Shown here one piece after another: positions 25,269 to 32,725 of a stretch of DNA of 34,688 nucleotides. The notes below the pieces were generated by a model. That model saw only the letters and a list, made by a program, of their open reading frames with translations. It had not been told where the DNA came from and did no database searches. How positions within the stretch are numbered: the first letter of the stretch is position 1; each line of letters begins with the position of its first letter. Origin of the DNA: an uncultured Blautia sp. (GTDB lineage Bacteria; Bacillota; Clostridia; Lachnospirales; Lachnospiraceae); contig CATXEA010000031.1 of assembly GCA_958367245.1 (NCBI GenBank), forward strand, positions 1 to 34,688, in the 5' to 3' direction. Made by a program: the position numbers and the translations under genes.

Positions 25269-25319
25269 TAAAATCCCTTCCTTTTTTTCGTATATTGTGA
25301 TTTTCATTAAGACTTTTCG

Positions 25320-25396
25320 GGCATTTACCTGATTTAAACATACTCTCCAGCAATATCAACATATTCCAACATATTATGAATAATATCACCTCTATT
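25320..25396 (-). pseudogene. Duplicated tail of DUF4869 gene 1, joined to the end of the Fic gene
   Basis: On the minus strand this encodes GDIIHNMLEYVDIAGEYV, a stop, then MPEKS and another stop. It is nearly base-identical to 23861-23937 (end of DUF4869 copy 1 plus start of the next gene). The Fic stop codon lies inside its first bases, so a recombination joint coincides with the Fic 3' end. Confidence 0.85.
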
Positions 25397-26471
25397 GGGG
25401 AAGGTTCTCATTTTCCATAGCATCTTTCCGTACATAGAACGTTCCCCTCCCTGAACCGCACTTTACAATTATCTCTTCTTTTGTAAGCTTATTCAATGCA
25501 TTTAAAACAGCTGATCGACTACCAATCGGGCATGCTGCGATAACCTCCGCACCAGTAAATTTACCTATTTTTTCAGTTACATAATTTTTAACAACATCAT
25601 ATACCGTACTTCTATTTTTTTCTGACATCAATCCAACTCGCTCTTCAAATTCTTTGTAACAAGCGAGAATTACCTGAAGCATATACTTAATAAAAGGAGT
25701 TGGATCATTCTCTTCCTCGTGCCATCCATAATCAATTCGTTCCAATACATCGTAATACGCATCTTTGGTTTTTTCAATCTGCTTCTCTATACTGATATAC
25801 TTTCCAACTTCATATCCATTTTGATACAGAAGCAATAAAGTCAGTAATCTGCTCATTCTTCCGTTTCCATCATTGAATGGATGGATACAAAGGAAGTCAG
25901 AAATAAATGTTGGAATTAAAATCAACGGATCAACCGTTTCCATTGCCAATGTTCTTCTATAACTTTCACAAATTGCCTCTATTGCCTGTTCCGTTTCATA
26001 CGGTGACAACGGAATAAATCTTGTTACTACTGTTCCATCAGCCTTTGTCTCATTGATATAATTCTGTGTATTCTTAAATTGACCTCCATAGGAAAGACCT
26101 GCATGTTTTAACAAATCACGATGTAATTGTAAAATATATGCTGTTCTAATTGGTATGAAATCATGACTCTCATGAATGGTATTAAGTACATCACGATATC
26201 CAACAATTTCACTTTCATCTCGTGATTTAGGTGTTGTTTTCTCATTCATAAGCTGTTTAATACGTGTACTTGTTGTAACAATACCTTCTATTTTATTTGA
26301 TGCCTCTGTACTCTGTACACGTGCAATTTCTATCAAACGCTCCAGTTCAACCGGCTTCTGCCTTGTAAATAATTCCTGACGCCCTTTACATTCATGAATT
26401 TTTGCAATATATGACACGACTTCTCCATCCCACAATCTATCTGCTAATTTCATATAATCAAACTTTCTCAC
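25392..26471 (-). CDS. Fic-domain protein (probable AMP-transferase) with N-terminal inhibitory motif and C-terminal winged helix
   Basis: 359 residues from the GTG at 26471. The catalytic motif HPFNDGNGR (197-205) is complete: the histidine is the base and the rest binds the nucleotide. Ahead of it, SNKIEG (58-63) fits the inhibitory helix motif [S/T]xxxE[G/N], so this should be a self-inhibited class II Fic enzyme. The C-terminal 80 residues look like a winged helix (GAEVIAACPIGSRSAVLNAL). Such proteins AMPylate partner proteins; target unknown. The start was placed downstream of a perfect TATAAT at 26531-26526, because longer in-frame starts lie upstream of the promoter; AAGGAAGG precedes the GTG, and family members start near RKFDY. 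The stop falls in a duplicated DUF4869 scrap. Confidence 0.88.
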   Translation of the reverse strand: MRKFDYMKLADRLWDGEVVSYIAKIHECKGRQELFTRQKPVELERLIEIARVQSTEASNKIEGIVTTSTRIKQLMNEKTTPKSRDESEIVGYRDVLNTIHESHDFIPIRTAYILQLHRDLLKHAGLSYGGQFKNTQNYINETKADGTVVTRFIPLSPYETEQAIEAICESYRRTLAMETVDPLILIPTFISDFLCIHPFNDGNGRMSRLLTLLLLYQNGYEVGKYISIEKQIEKTKDAYYDVLERIDYGWHEEENDPTPFIKYMLQVILACYKEFEERVGLMSEKNRSTVYDVVKNYVTEKIGKFTGAEVIAACPIGSRSAVLNALNKLTKEEIIVKCGSGRGTFYVRKDAMENENLPQ

Positions 26472-26525
26472 CTCTACACCTACCTTCCTTAGGTTTATCA
26501 TCCATTCCTTTGTTCTTTCGTCCAT

Positions 26526-26555
26526 ATTATACCCCATTTTGGATGAAACTTTCAA
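26526..26555 (-). promoter_or_regulatory. Promoter of the Fic gene and possibly the DUF4869 cluster
   Basis: TTGAAA (26555-26550), 18-base spacer, TATAAT (26531-26526) on the minus strand. No clear terminator separates the genes downstream to 23641. Confidence 0.7.
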
Positions 26556-26641
26556 TAGTTGGATAAAAACTGCTGTTTTATATTTTAACTTGCTGAAAAT
26601 TCTGCACATCGAATTTTCCACTAAAATTTCACTATTTTTCA

Positions 26642-28033
26642 TTACTTCATCGCCTTTGCCAACGAAGCCAATAGTGCTTTCATTTCCGGATTTGCCAATA
26701 CTTTTGCAAGCAGCTCTGCATCCACATCATCCGGCACATCTACTGTCTGAGTTGTGGTTTCCTCTCGCATCTTTGGATCCAGGTTTTTCTTCTCATAGAA
26801 CGCTTCCTCGAATAATTCTGCATTTCGTCTTCGATCCTCATCAATAATATGGGAATACACATCTGTTACCATATCCACTTGTGAATGCCCGGAATCCCCT
26901 TGAACCGCTTTGATATCTCCGCCATTCAGTTTTAATTTATATGTCACGCTGCTATGTCTCAAACTATGAAAGACAACCGGCGGAAGATTATATTCTTCGA
27001 TCAGTTTATTTAATTGTCCCCGGATTGCTCCGGTACCAATGGGATTTCCAAATGTCGTTGCCATCACCAAATTATAATCTATATATTCCTCACCTAAGAC
27101 TTCTTTTACTTCGTCCTGCTCCGCTTTCCACTCAACCAACATATTAGCAACGCTTTTGGGAAGAAATACCTTACGGATACTGCTTTCTGTTTTTGGTGTT
27201 TTTAAAATCTGAACAGTTTTGTTGGTTTTATGTTGCGAAGGAAATACCAGCAACACATCTTTCCCTTCCAGATTTTTCAGAGTTTCCTTTGTTACCCGTT
27301 GTGTTTCTTTATTGATATAAACGTATGCACGATTCTCTTCGATTGCTTCCGGAGAAATATCTACACAATCCCAGGTCAAACCAAGCACTTCCCCTAATCG
27401 TAGGGAACAGGAAAATGACAGATTGATTGCCAGCTTCAGCCGTTCGTCTTCACAGACATCCATTGCATACATCAAGGTTTCTGCTGTCCAGATTTCCCGT
27501 TTCTGTGATTTATGTTTCGGCACCGTTGCATAGGTGCACGGATTTTTTTCTATCATCTCCCATTTGATTGCCTGCTCAAAACAATTACGGAGCAGCTTGT
27601 GGATTTCTCTGACAGTACTCGCAGAAACAAATTCATTTTTCTTATTCCCCTTCACCGGATTTCCGACTGCTTTTGTCTGTAGCAATCCCTGATAATATTT
27701 TTCCATAAAGCGGGTGTTAATCTCCGAAAGTTTCACAGAGCCAACCATAGGCTCAATATAATTTCTGATCAGCCCTACATTCCCTTCATAAGTGGATAAT
27801 GCCCATTTTTCTTTTCCATACAAAGAAACGTATTCCGTGAGCAGATCCGACAATGTATTGCACTTTCTCACAACAAGTGCGCCCATTTCCTGTTTATATT
27901 CGATTTCTCTTTTTCGCTTCTTTGCTTCTGCTTTTGTATCATATGTTTCCCACTTCTGTCTCCGTTTACCGGAATCATCCTTATAGTTATAGATCACATT
28001 AAATTTTCCGTTTCGTTCTCTGATCGATGCCAT
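26642..28033 (-). CDS. int: Tyrosine recombinase / integrase of the element
   Basis: 463 residues from the ATG at 28033, which has AAAGGAAAGGGAATTAGC before it. The N-terminal arm-binding domain (1-50; SIRERNGKFNVIYNYKDDSG) and SAM-like core-binding domain (about 58-160) precede the catalytic domain. The catalytic set is R212 (SLRLGEVLGL), H356 and R359 (HSLRH), H383 (GHSQ) and the nucleophile Y393 (DVYSH). A 70-residue C-terminal tail follows the tyrosine. It should join the element to the tRNA-Arg(CCT) site seen at 23274-23314, 3.3 kb away. The start is one base beyond the stop of the four-HTH protein, indicating a shared transcript. Confidence 0.95.
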   Translation of the reverse strand: MASIRERNGKFNVIYNYKDDSGKRRQKWETYDTKAEAKKRKREIEYKQEMGALVVRKCNTLSDLLTEYVSLYGKEKWALSTYEGNVGLIRNYIEPMVGSVKLSEINTRFMEKYYQGLLQTKAVGNPVKGNKKNEFVSASTVREIHKLLRNCFEQAIKWEMIEKNPCTYATVPKHKSQKREIWTAETLMYAMDVCEDERLKLAINLSFSCSLRLGEVLGLTWDCVDISPEAIEENRAYVYINKETQRVTKETLKNLEGKDVLLVFPSQHKTNKTVQILKTPKTESSIRKVFLPKSVANMLVEWKAEQDEVKEVLGEEYIDYNLVMATTFGNPIGTGAIRGQLNKLIEEYNLPPVVFHSLRHSSVTYKLKLNGGDIKAVQGDSGHSQVDMVTDVYSHIIDEDRRRNAELFEEAFYEKKNLDPKMREETTTQTVDVPDDVDAELLAKVLANPEMKALLASLAKAMK

Positions 28034-28034
28034 G

Positions 28035-28994
28035 CTAATTCCCTTTCCTTTCTTCCAACCAAGCTTCAAATTCATCTCTTTTTACTCTGGATATGTTTCC
28101 AATCTTCACTGCTGAAAATTTCCCATCATCCATCCATTTGTAAATCATCCCTCTACTGACCTTTGCAAGAAACGCTGCCTCATCAAATGTCAGATAACTC
28201 AGATTTCCATTCTTACTACGATCTCCGGTTTTGGCTAATTTCTTTCGCCTGTAATTTGCCAAACTAAAATTTTGTTCCATTGACAACTCTTCATAATCGT
28301 TGGCCGGATCCAATTTATAATGATCTTGTCCATCTAAAAATTTCTGAAAGCTCTCTTTTGTAATTCTTTTCTTCTCTGCAATTTCAATCGTTTCAAAAAA
28401 ATGGCTGTATTTAGAATTCTTCAAAATCTCATATACCTGACGTCTTGGAATTCCCAGAAGCCTTGCCATTTCTGGCATGGTAATTGTTGCTCCTTCCAGC
28501 TCCTTGTCCTTTTCCCTGTCTTTCTGTGTGCGATATTTCGATTGCTTCTCATACCATTCCTGAAAAGATTTTTTCGGAATCCTGATCCAGTAATCAACAG
28601 TAACTGTTTTTATACCGTCACGTCTAATCAGATCATAAACCGTAGTTTCACTAATCCCCAACATCTTGGCAACTTCTGATATGGAATAAGACCATTTTTT
28701 TAGGTTTTTCCCCGGTTCTTCCCCGTTCACTTTATGATACTTCACCTGGTTTGCATACCATTTCTCAAAGCTCGCAATATTCACTCGCATCTGTCCTGCG
28801 ATTTCTCTGCATTCAAAATAATTTTTCTGAACCAGCCAGTATCTGCCTGTCTTCTTTAGTCCCAAAAGATTTCCAATCTCTGGAACTGTCATCCAGGTTT
28901 TTTCCTTTGGAGGAAGTCGTTTGTATTTACTGTTCTCCTCTATTTCTGAAAGCACTTCTTCAAACGAAGTTTCTTCTATAACAACTTGATTCAT
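28035..28994 (-). CDS. DNA-binding protein with four tandem excisionase-type HTH domains
   Basis: 319 residues. Four MerR/HTH_17-like units are visible: about 30-75 (MTVPEIGNLLGLKKTGRYWL ... FEKWYANQ), 100-150 (SISEVAKMLGISETTVYDLI ... FQEWYEKQ), 172-225 (TMPEMARLLGIPRRQVYEIL ... FQKFLDGQ) and 262-317 (LTFDEAAFLAKVSRGMIYKW ... FEAWLEER). Each ends with an F-x-x-W/F-like helix as in excisionases. Single-domain proteins of this type bend DNA at attachment sites; four in one chain suggests binding of a repeated site or bridging. The ATG has an AAAGGAGAGTTGATC site. It ends directly before int, so it may act in excision or control int. Confidence 0.85.
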   Translation of the reverse strand: MNQVVIEETSFEEVLSEIEENSKYKRLPPKEKTWMTVPEIGNLLGLKKTGRYWLVQKNYFECREIAGQMRVNIASFEKWYANQVKYHKVNGEEPGKNLKKWSYSISEVAKMLGISETTVYDLIRRDGIKTVTVDYWIRIPKKSFQEWYEKQSKYRTQKDREKDKELEGATITMPEMARLLGIPRRQVYEILKNSKYSHFFETIEIAEKKRITKESFQKFLDGQDHYKLDPANDYEELSMEQNFSLANYRRKKLAKTGDRSKNGNLSYLTFDEAAFLAKVSRGMIYKWMDDGKFSAVKIGNISRVKRDEFEAWLEERKGN

Positions 28995-29040
28995 CTGATC
29001 AACTCTCCTTTCTTTTCTGCATCATACATCATTTTCAAAT

Positions 29041-29086
29041 AAAAAATTAGGATGTCGATTGCGACTTTTTCTCTCAACCAACATCC
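29041..29086 (-). terminator. Terminator after the small excisionase gene
   Basis: On the minus strand GGATGTTGGTTG pairs with CAATCGACATCC (12 pairs with two G-U) and is followed by TAATTTTTT. It separates the small excisionase gene from the four-HTH/int operon, implying independent transcription of the latter. Confidence 0.85.
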
Positions 29087-29094
29087 CAGATTTT

Positions 29095-29271
29095 TTACTC
29101 CGGCTGTTTATCAAGCCAGTCATCAAAACTCTTTTTTGAAATTCTATACTTTCCTCCATCCAACTGGATCCATCGGAACTCTTTTTTCTTTAATAATGCA
29201 TAGACTGTCGGGCGGCTTACATCTAAAATTTCCTGAATCTCTTTTACGGTATAACATCTTTTTTCTGACAT
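29095..29271 (-). CDS. Small excisionase-type HTH protein (Xis-like)
   Basis: 58 residues from the ATG at 29271. The chain is a single HTH_17/excisionase unit: CYTVKEIQEILDVSRPTVYA, LLKKKEFRWIQLDGGKYRIS and a final KKSFDDWLDKQ. Size and sequence fit recombination directionality factors that accompany tyrosine integrases, although related proteins also act as repressors. The AGAGGG ribosome site lies at the foot of a long hairpin (29281-29346) and is followed by TTTTTT, so expression is probably controlled by that structure. A strong terminator follows. Confidence 0.82.
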   Translation of the reverse strand: MSEKRCYTVKEIQEILDVSRPTVYALLKKKEFRWIQLDGGKYRISKKSFDDWLDKQPE

Positions 29272-29280
29272 ATAAAAAAC

Positions 29281-29346
29281 CCTCTTTCTTCTTTCATACA
29301 TATAGGAAGGAAAAAGATCCTTCTATATAACGAAAGGAAAAAGAGG
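29281..29346 (-). promoter_or_regulatory. Long leader hairpin overlapping the ribosome site of the small excisionase gene
   Basis: CCTCTTT (29281-29287) pairs with AAAGAGG (29340-29346), CTTTC with GAAAG, and TATAGGAAGG with CCTTCTATA around a small AAAAAGAT loop. On the minus strand the right foot holds the AGAGGG ribosome site and is followed by TTTTTTATATG. It can act as an attenuator or block ribosome access. On the + strand ATTTTT follows, so termination there is also possible. Confidence 0.6.
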
Positions 29347-29371
29347 ATTTTTACAGGGTGACTAAAAAAAT

Positions 29372-29644
29372 TTATAATCCATTTCTATAAATCTCATTTA
29401 TAACAGCCTGCGACTGCTCCATTTCTTTTTTCTTTATGATTTCTTCCCGGTCACTTAGGATTGCAATCATTTCATCTATCACATCTTCCAATCTGGGCTC
29501 TGTGTAACGATACAAGTATCCCAACATCCTGGTCGCTGTATAATCTGTATTCAGATTCTTATAGGCTATTTCTGCACAAAGTTCTTTCGGATATCCTTTG
29601 GTAAGTAAAACCTTATATAATTCATCTGTTCTTTCCGTTCCCAT
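29372..29644 (-). CDS. Unknown 90-residue helical protein
   Basis: 90 residues starting MGTERTDELYKVLL. The predicted character is all-helical and charged (GYPKELCAEIAYKNLNTDYT, then RLEDVIDEMIAILSDREEII and a KKKEMEQ stretch), without cysteine clusters, signal peptide or membrane helix. I do not recognise a family. The ATG has an ACAGGAGTGATACTTT site and lies 30 bases after the deformylase-like gene, so both are probably one transcript. It may work with the deformylase-like protein or belong to element maintenance. Confidence 0.65.
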   Translation of the reverse strand: MGTERTDELYKVLLTKGYPKELCAEIAYKNLNTDYTATRMLGYLYRYTEPRLEDVIDEMIAILSDREEIIKKKEMEQSQAVINEIYRNGL

Positions 29645-29674
29645 AAAGTATCACTCCTGTAAATTTCTCTCGGC

Positions 29675-30094
29675 TTAAATCAGTATGCCCTCCAAATGAT
29701 CCAGCTCATGCTGACAAATCTGTGCAGTCCAACCATCAAGTTTCAATTTCTGTTTCTTCCAATTCATATCCAGATATTCAACTTCTATCATCTGATATCT
29801 CGTTGTCTTACGCACTCCTGTAAGAGATAAGCATCCTTCTTCAGTTTCATAAGGTGATTCTTTTCTTACCAATACAGGATTAAACATTACCACATCTACG
29901 AATCCCATATTTACAATAATGACACTTTTTTTCACACCGATCATATTCGCTGCCATTCCAACACATCCCTCACGGTTCGCAGCTAACGTATCCATTAAAT
30001 CTTTTCCAACTTGAAGATCGGCTTTTGTTGCCGGTTCAGATTTTTGTCCCAGAAAAAATATATCTTTCATAATTGGTTTTACCATTTTCTTCAT
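29675..30094 (-). CDS. Peptide deformylase-like protein (atypical motif I)
   Basis: 139 residues. Motif II E86-G-C88-L-S (EEGCLSL) and motif III Q128-H129-E130-L-D-H133 supply the three metal ligands of a deformylase, which removes the N-formyl group from new proteins. Motif I reads GCVGMAANMIG; the usual G-x-G-x-A-A-x-Q has M51 at the glutamine position. The chain is compact and stops right after motif III (HLEGILI), lacking the usual C-terminal helix. The same variant is, as I recall, common in Clostridial def-like proteins. A second ATG (30085) is better spaced from GAGG and may be the true start. An element-borne copy could be an inhibitor-tolerant spare, but this is inference. Confidence 0.8.
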   Translation of the reverse strand: MKKMVKPIMKDIFFLGQKSEPATKADLQVGKDLMDTLAANREGCVGMAANMIGVKKSVIIVNMGFVDVVMFNPVLVRKESPYETEEGCLSLTGVRKTTRYQMIEVEYLDMNWKKQKLKLDGWTAQICQHELDHLEGILI

Positions 30095-30138
30095 ACCTCT
30101 ATTCTCAAAATCGTTTTTTTTGCTTTGTTCTGAATTGT

Positions 30139-30167
30139 AGTATAGCAGTTTTTTTACTTTTTTTCTA
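30139..30167 (-). promoter_or_regulatory. Possible promoter of the deformylase-like operon
   Basis: TAGAAA (30167-30162), 17-base spacer, TATACT (30144-30139) on the minus strand, about 45 bases before the start codon. The -35 is weak. Confidence 0.45.
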
Positions 30168-30236
30168 TCTCACCCTGTATTTTCTGCCCTGAGCCTTTCG
30201 TTATATGAGAGGGTTAATCTTTCAAGAGCAAGATCC

Positions 30237-30441
30237 ACCCGGGTAATACCGTATCCTCATTTTATGAGAACGGTCTTATCCCCGGGTTAGGTATCTTGAT
30301 GGGGATTACGTTTCCCCATACCCTCGCTTTTGCATCAAAGATGCAGTCAGTATCCACAAAAATGGATACTGCACTAATTCTCTATCGGAAGGGACAGCCG
30401 ATAAAAATTAGTGAACTGTAACACTATTCGATGTCACAGTT
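30237..30441. other. Array of six inverted repeats: candidate oriT / relaxosome binding region
   Basis: Consecutive hairpins lie within 205 bases: (A) 30237-30287, ACCCGGG/CCCGGGT outside and CTCAT/ATGAG inside; (B) 30299-30319, ATGGGGA/TCCCCAT; (C) 30331-30345, TGCATC/GATGCA; (D) 30348-30371, CAGTATCCA/TGGATACTG; (E) 30372-30413, CACTAATT/AATTAGTG around TATCGG/CCGATA; (F) 30414-30441, AACTGT/ACAGTT with ACA/TGT. The array ends 18 bases before the MobC-like start codon. Clustered inverted repeats directly upstream of relaxase genes are typical of oriT. The exact nick site was not identified, and some hairpins may control the two divergent operons. Positions 30168-30236 show nothing further. 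Confidence 0.6.
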
Positions 30442-30459
30442 TAGAAAGGAAGGAGGAGT

Positions 30460-30852
30460 ATGCCACCAAAAGAAAAATCAAAGGAATTGAAGCATCGAAA
30501 CATAATCTGTCTGAAACTTACAGACATTGAATTGGAAATATTAAATCAGGCCGCAAGCTCTGTGGGAATCTCTCGTTCAGAATATCTACGAAGATTGTTC
30601 CTAAATAGACCAATTCAAATTCATTATGAAGTTGTCGCAGACATCAAAGTACTTCGGGAGCTGGTCGGGCAATACGGTAAAATCGGTTCCAATCTGAACC
30701 AGATCGCCAAGTATTTTAATACCGGTGGAACTCATTCCCAGGCTATGGAAAATGAAATCCATCAATGTATCTCCGACCTCTTCCTCTTGCGAAAAAAAGT
30801 GTTAGAAATGGCAGGTGATTTTCATGGCAATACTAAAACACATCAAAAGTAG
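30460..30852 (+). CDS. mobC: MobC-like relaxosome accessory protein
   Basis: 130 residues. An N-terminal ribbon-helix-helix-like part (IICLKLTDIELEILNQAA, then GISRSEYLRRLF) is followed by the block LVGQYGKIGSNLNQIAKYFN, the recognisable core of MobC proteins of Gram-positive mobile elements ('L..iGnNLNQIAr..N'). These proteins bind oriT and help the relaxase open and nick the DNA. The ATG follows GGAAGGAGGAGT, the strongest ribosome site in the region, and the hairpin array lies just upstream. Its end overlaps the relaxase start by 29 bases, so the two are translationally coupled. Confidence 0.9.
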   Translation: MPPKEKSKELKHRNIICLKLTDIELEILNQAASSVGISRSEYLRRLFLNRPIQIHYEVVADIKVLRELVGQYGKIGSNLNQIAKYFNTGGTHSQAMENEIHQCISDLFLLRKKVLEMAGDFHGNTKTHQK

Positions 30853-32371
30853 AAATGCCAACTATTCAAATGCCATTGATTATCTGCTTTTCCAACATGA
30901 TGAGAGCACTGGAAAAAAGATAAAAGATGAAATGGGGCGAAGTCTTTTAAGAGATGAGTTCTACATGGATGGTCTCAACTGTGATCCGATGTCTTTTGAC
31001 AAGGAGTGTAGTCTGACAAATGCGAAATTTCATAAAAACAAAAAATCATCTGAAATCAAAAGTCATCACTATATCATCAGTTATGATCCTGCTGATGCTA
31101 TTGAATGTGATCTGACGGGAGAAAAAGCACAGGCTCTATCTTTAGACCTTGCCAAAAAAATATTTCCGGGATATCAGGCTCTTATCGTGACACATACCGA
31201 TGGTCACAATGGTTCCGGCAATATCCATACGCATATTGTGATCAACAGCGTCCGTAAGGAAGCTGTCAGAAGGCAACGTTACATGGATAAGCCCCATGAA
31301 GAAATTGCCGGATACAAACACCGATCCACAAATAAATTCCTGAATTATTTCAAAAAGGAAATTATGGATATGTGCATCCAGGAGGGACTTCATCAGGTTG
31401 ATCTTCTCTCTCCGGCTGAAACAAAGATCACACAGGCTGAATATATGGCCCAAAAATCCGGGCAGAAAAAATTAGAAGAGACCAACAAAAAAATCATTGC
31501 AGATGGATTGAAACCAAATGCCACAATGTTTCAGACGCAGAAGCAGGAACTCCGAAATGCCATCGAAGAATGCAGCTCGCATTCTAAAAGCTTTCAAGAA
31601 TTTCAATCTCTTCTTTTTGAAAAATATCAGATTTCCGTCATTGAAGAAAGAGGAAGATATCGTTATCTCCATCCGGATCGGAACAAACGGATTACAGAGA
31701 AGGCTTTGGGAACTCAATACGGCAAAGAACATTTAGAACAGCTCTTCTTACGAAAAGATCCGATAACCATTCTTTATGTCAGATCGCATTTACGGTTGGT
31801 AGTAGATCTTCAGAAAAATGTGAAAGCAATGCAAAGTCCCGGATATGCTCATCGGGTAAAAATATCCAATCTTCAAGAAATGGCAAATACCATTATCTAT
31901 GTGCAAGAACATGGATACAATACCCAAATCGAATTAAAAAATGCCTTTTCCGAATCTCAAAAACAGTTAGATCAGGCAACAGATCAGCTAATGAAAATGA
32001 ATGCAGATTTGAAAAACATCAACCGTCAGATCCATTACACCGGACAATATTTTTCACAGAAAGCAATCTATACCGAATTTTTAAAGGCGAAAAACAAAGG
32101 CAGATTCCGAAAGGAACACACCGCTGAAATTCAGGCATATGAAGAAGCCCGTGACTGGCTGAAATCTTTTTATCCCGATGGAAAGATGCTTCCTATCAAA
32201 ACATTGAAGGAACAAAAAAACAGCTTGCAGGAACAGATCGACCAGCAAAAATCATCCATCCGATCTCTAAAGGATCTGACACAAGATTTAAGAACCGTAG
32301 ACAAAAATGTGGAAGCAATTCTCCACAACCAGGTTCCGAAAAAGCAAAAGACACAGGAACCCGAATTATAA
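30824..32371 (+). CDS. Relaxase / mobilization nuclease (MobP type)
   Basis: 515 residues from the ATG at 30824, preferred over an in-frame ATG nine bases earlier because AGGTG is spaced correctly and MAILKHIKSRN is the usual family start. Relaxase features: a likely nucleophile tyrosine near the N-terminus (Y14 or Y20 in NANYSNAIDYLL), SHHYIISYDP (81-89) and the metal-binding motif HTDGHNGSGNIHTHIVIN (124-141) with H128, H135 and H137. It nicks oriT and stays bound to the 5' end for transfer. The C-terminal half (about 300-515) is helical with coiled-coil stretches and may contact the coupling protein. Overlaps mobC. Confidence 0.93.
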   Translation: MAILKHIKSRNANYSNAIDYLLFQHDESTGKKIKDEMGRSLLRDEFYMDGLNCDPMSFDKECSLTNAKFHKNKKSSEIKSHHYIISYDPADAIECDLTGEKAQALSLDLAKKIFPGYQALIVTHTDGHNGSGNIHTHIVINSVRKEAVRRQRYMDKPHEEIAGYKHRSTNKFLNYFKKEIMDMCIQEGLHQVDLLSPAETKITQAEYMAQKSGQKKLEETNKKIIADGLKPNATMFQTQKQELRNAIEECSSHSKSFQEFQSLLFEKYQISVIEERGRYRYLHPDRNKRITEKALGTQYGKEHLEQLFLRKDPITILYVRSHLRLVVDLQKNVKAMQSPGYAHRVKISNLQEMANTIIYVQEHGYNTQIELKNAFSESQKQLDQATDQLMKMNADLKNINRQIHYTGQYFSQKAIYTEFLKAKNKGRFRKEHTAEIQAYEEARDWLKSFYPDGKMLPIKTLKEQKNSLQEQIDQQKSSIRSLKDLTQDLRTVDKNVEAILHNQVPKKQKTQEPEL

Positions 32372-32398
32372 ATCATTTTACGAAGGAGGAATTACAAT

Positions 32399-32725
32399 AT
32401 GACACAAAATGAATTTAATGTTGTCCTTGAACAACAATATCGAAAATGTGCCGATGTCCTGGCACACAAGAAGAAAGAATACACCGGAGACCGCATTGAC
32501 CGCCTGAGTGCGTTTAAAATCGCTGCCTCATTACAGGGATGCACACCTAAGGCTGCTCTGGCCGGAATGATGTCGAAGCATGTCGTATCTCTCTATGACA
32601 TGTGTTACTCTTCGCTGCTCCAATTTGACTTAGAACAATGGGATGAGAAGATCACAGACTGCATCAACTATCTCATTCTACTGAAAGCATTGATAAAGGA
32701 GGAACAAGCCTATGGATCACATTGA
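32399..32725 (+). CDS. Phage/ICE-type conserved protein of unknown function (possible nucleotide-modification-associated domain)
   Basis: 108 residues. Blocks such as HKKKEYTGDRIDRLSAFKIA, PKAALAGMMSKHVVSLYDMC and WDEKITDCINYLILLKALI match a small helical protein found in many phages and integrative elements, often near nucleotide-metabolism genes; I associate it with DUF1599/Nmad1-like proteins, with moderate confidence. No enzyme motif is certain. The ATG has a CGAAGGAGGAATTACAAT site, 27 bases after the relaxase stop. Its end overlaps the ThyX start by 14 bases, so it belongs to the thymidylate module. Confidence 0.7.
   Translation: MTQNEFNVVLEQQYRKCADVLAHKKKEYTGDRIDRLSAFKIAASLQGCTPKAALAGMMSKHVVSLYDMCYSSLLQFDLEQWDEKITDCINYLILLKALIKEEQAYGSH

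Noticed and set aside
30237..30441. CRISPR array interpretation of the repeated hairpins
   Set aside because: The units differ in sequence and length, there are no identical direct repeats or regular spacers, and no cas genes are present.
31142..31732. Minus-strand frames inside the relaxase gene
   Set aside because: Shadows of the relaxase, which has a coupled start, conserved motifs and operon context on the + strand.
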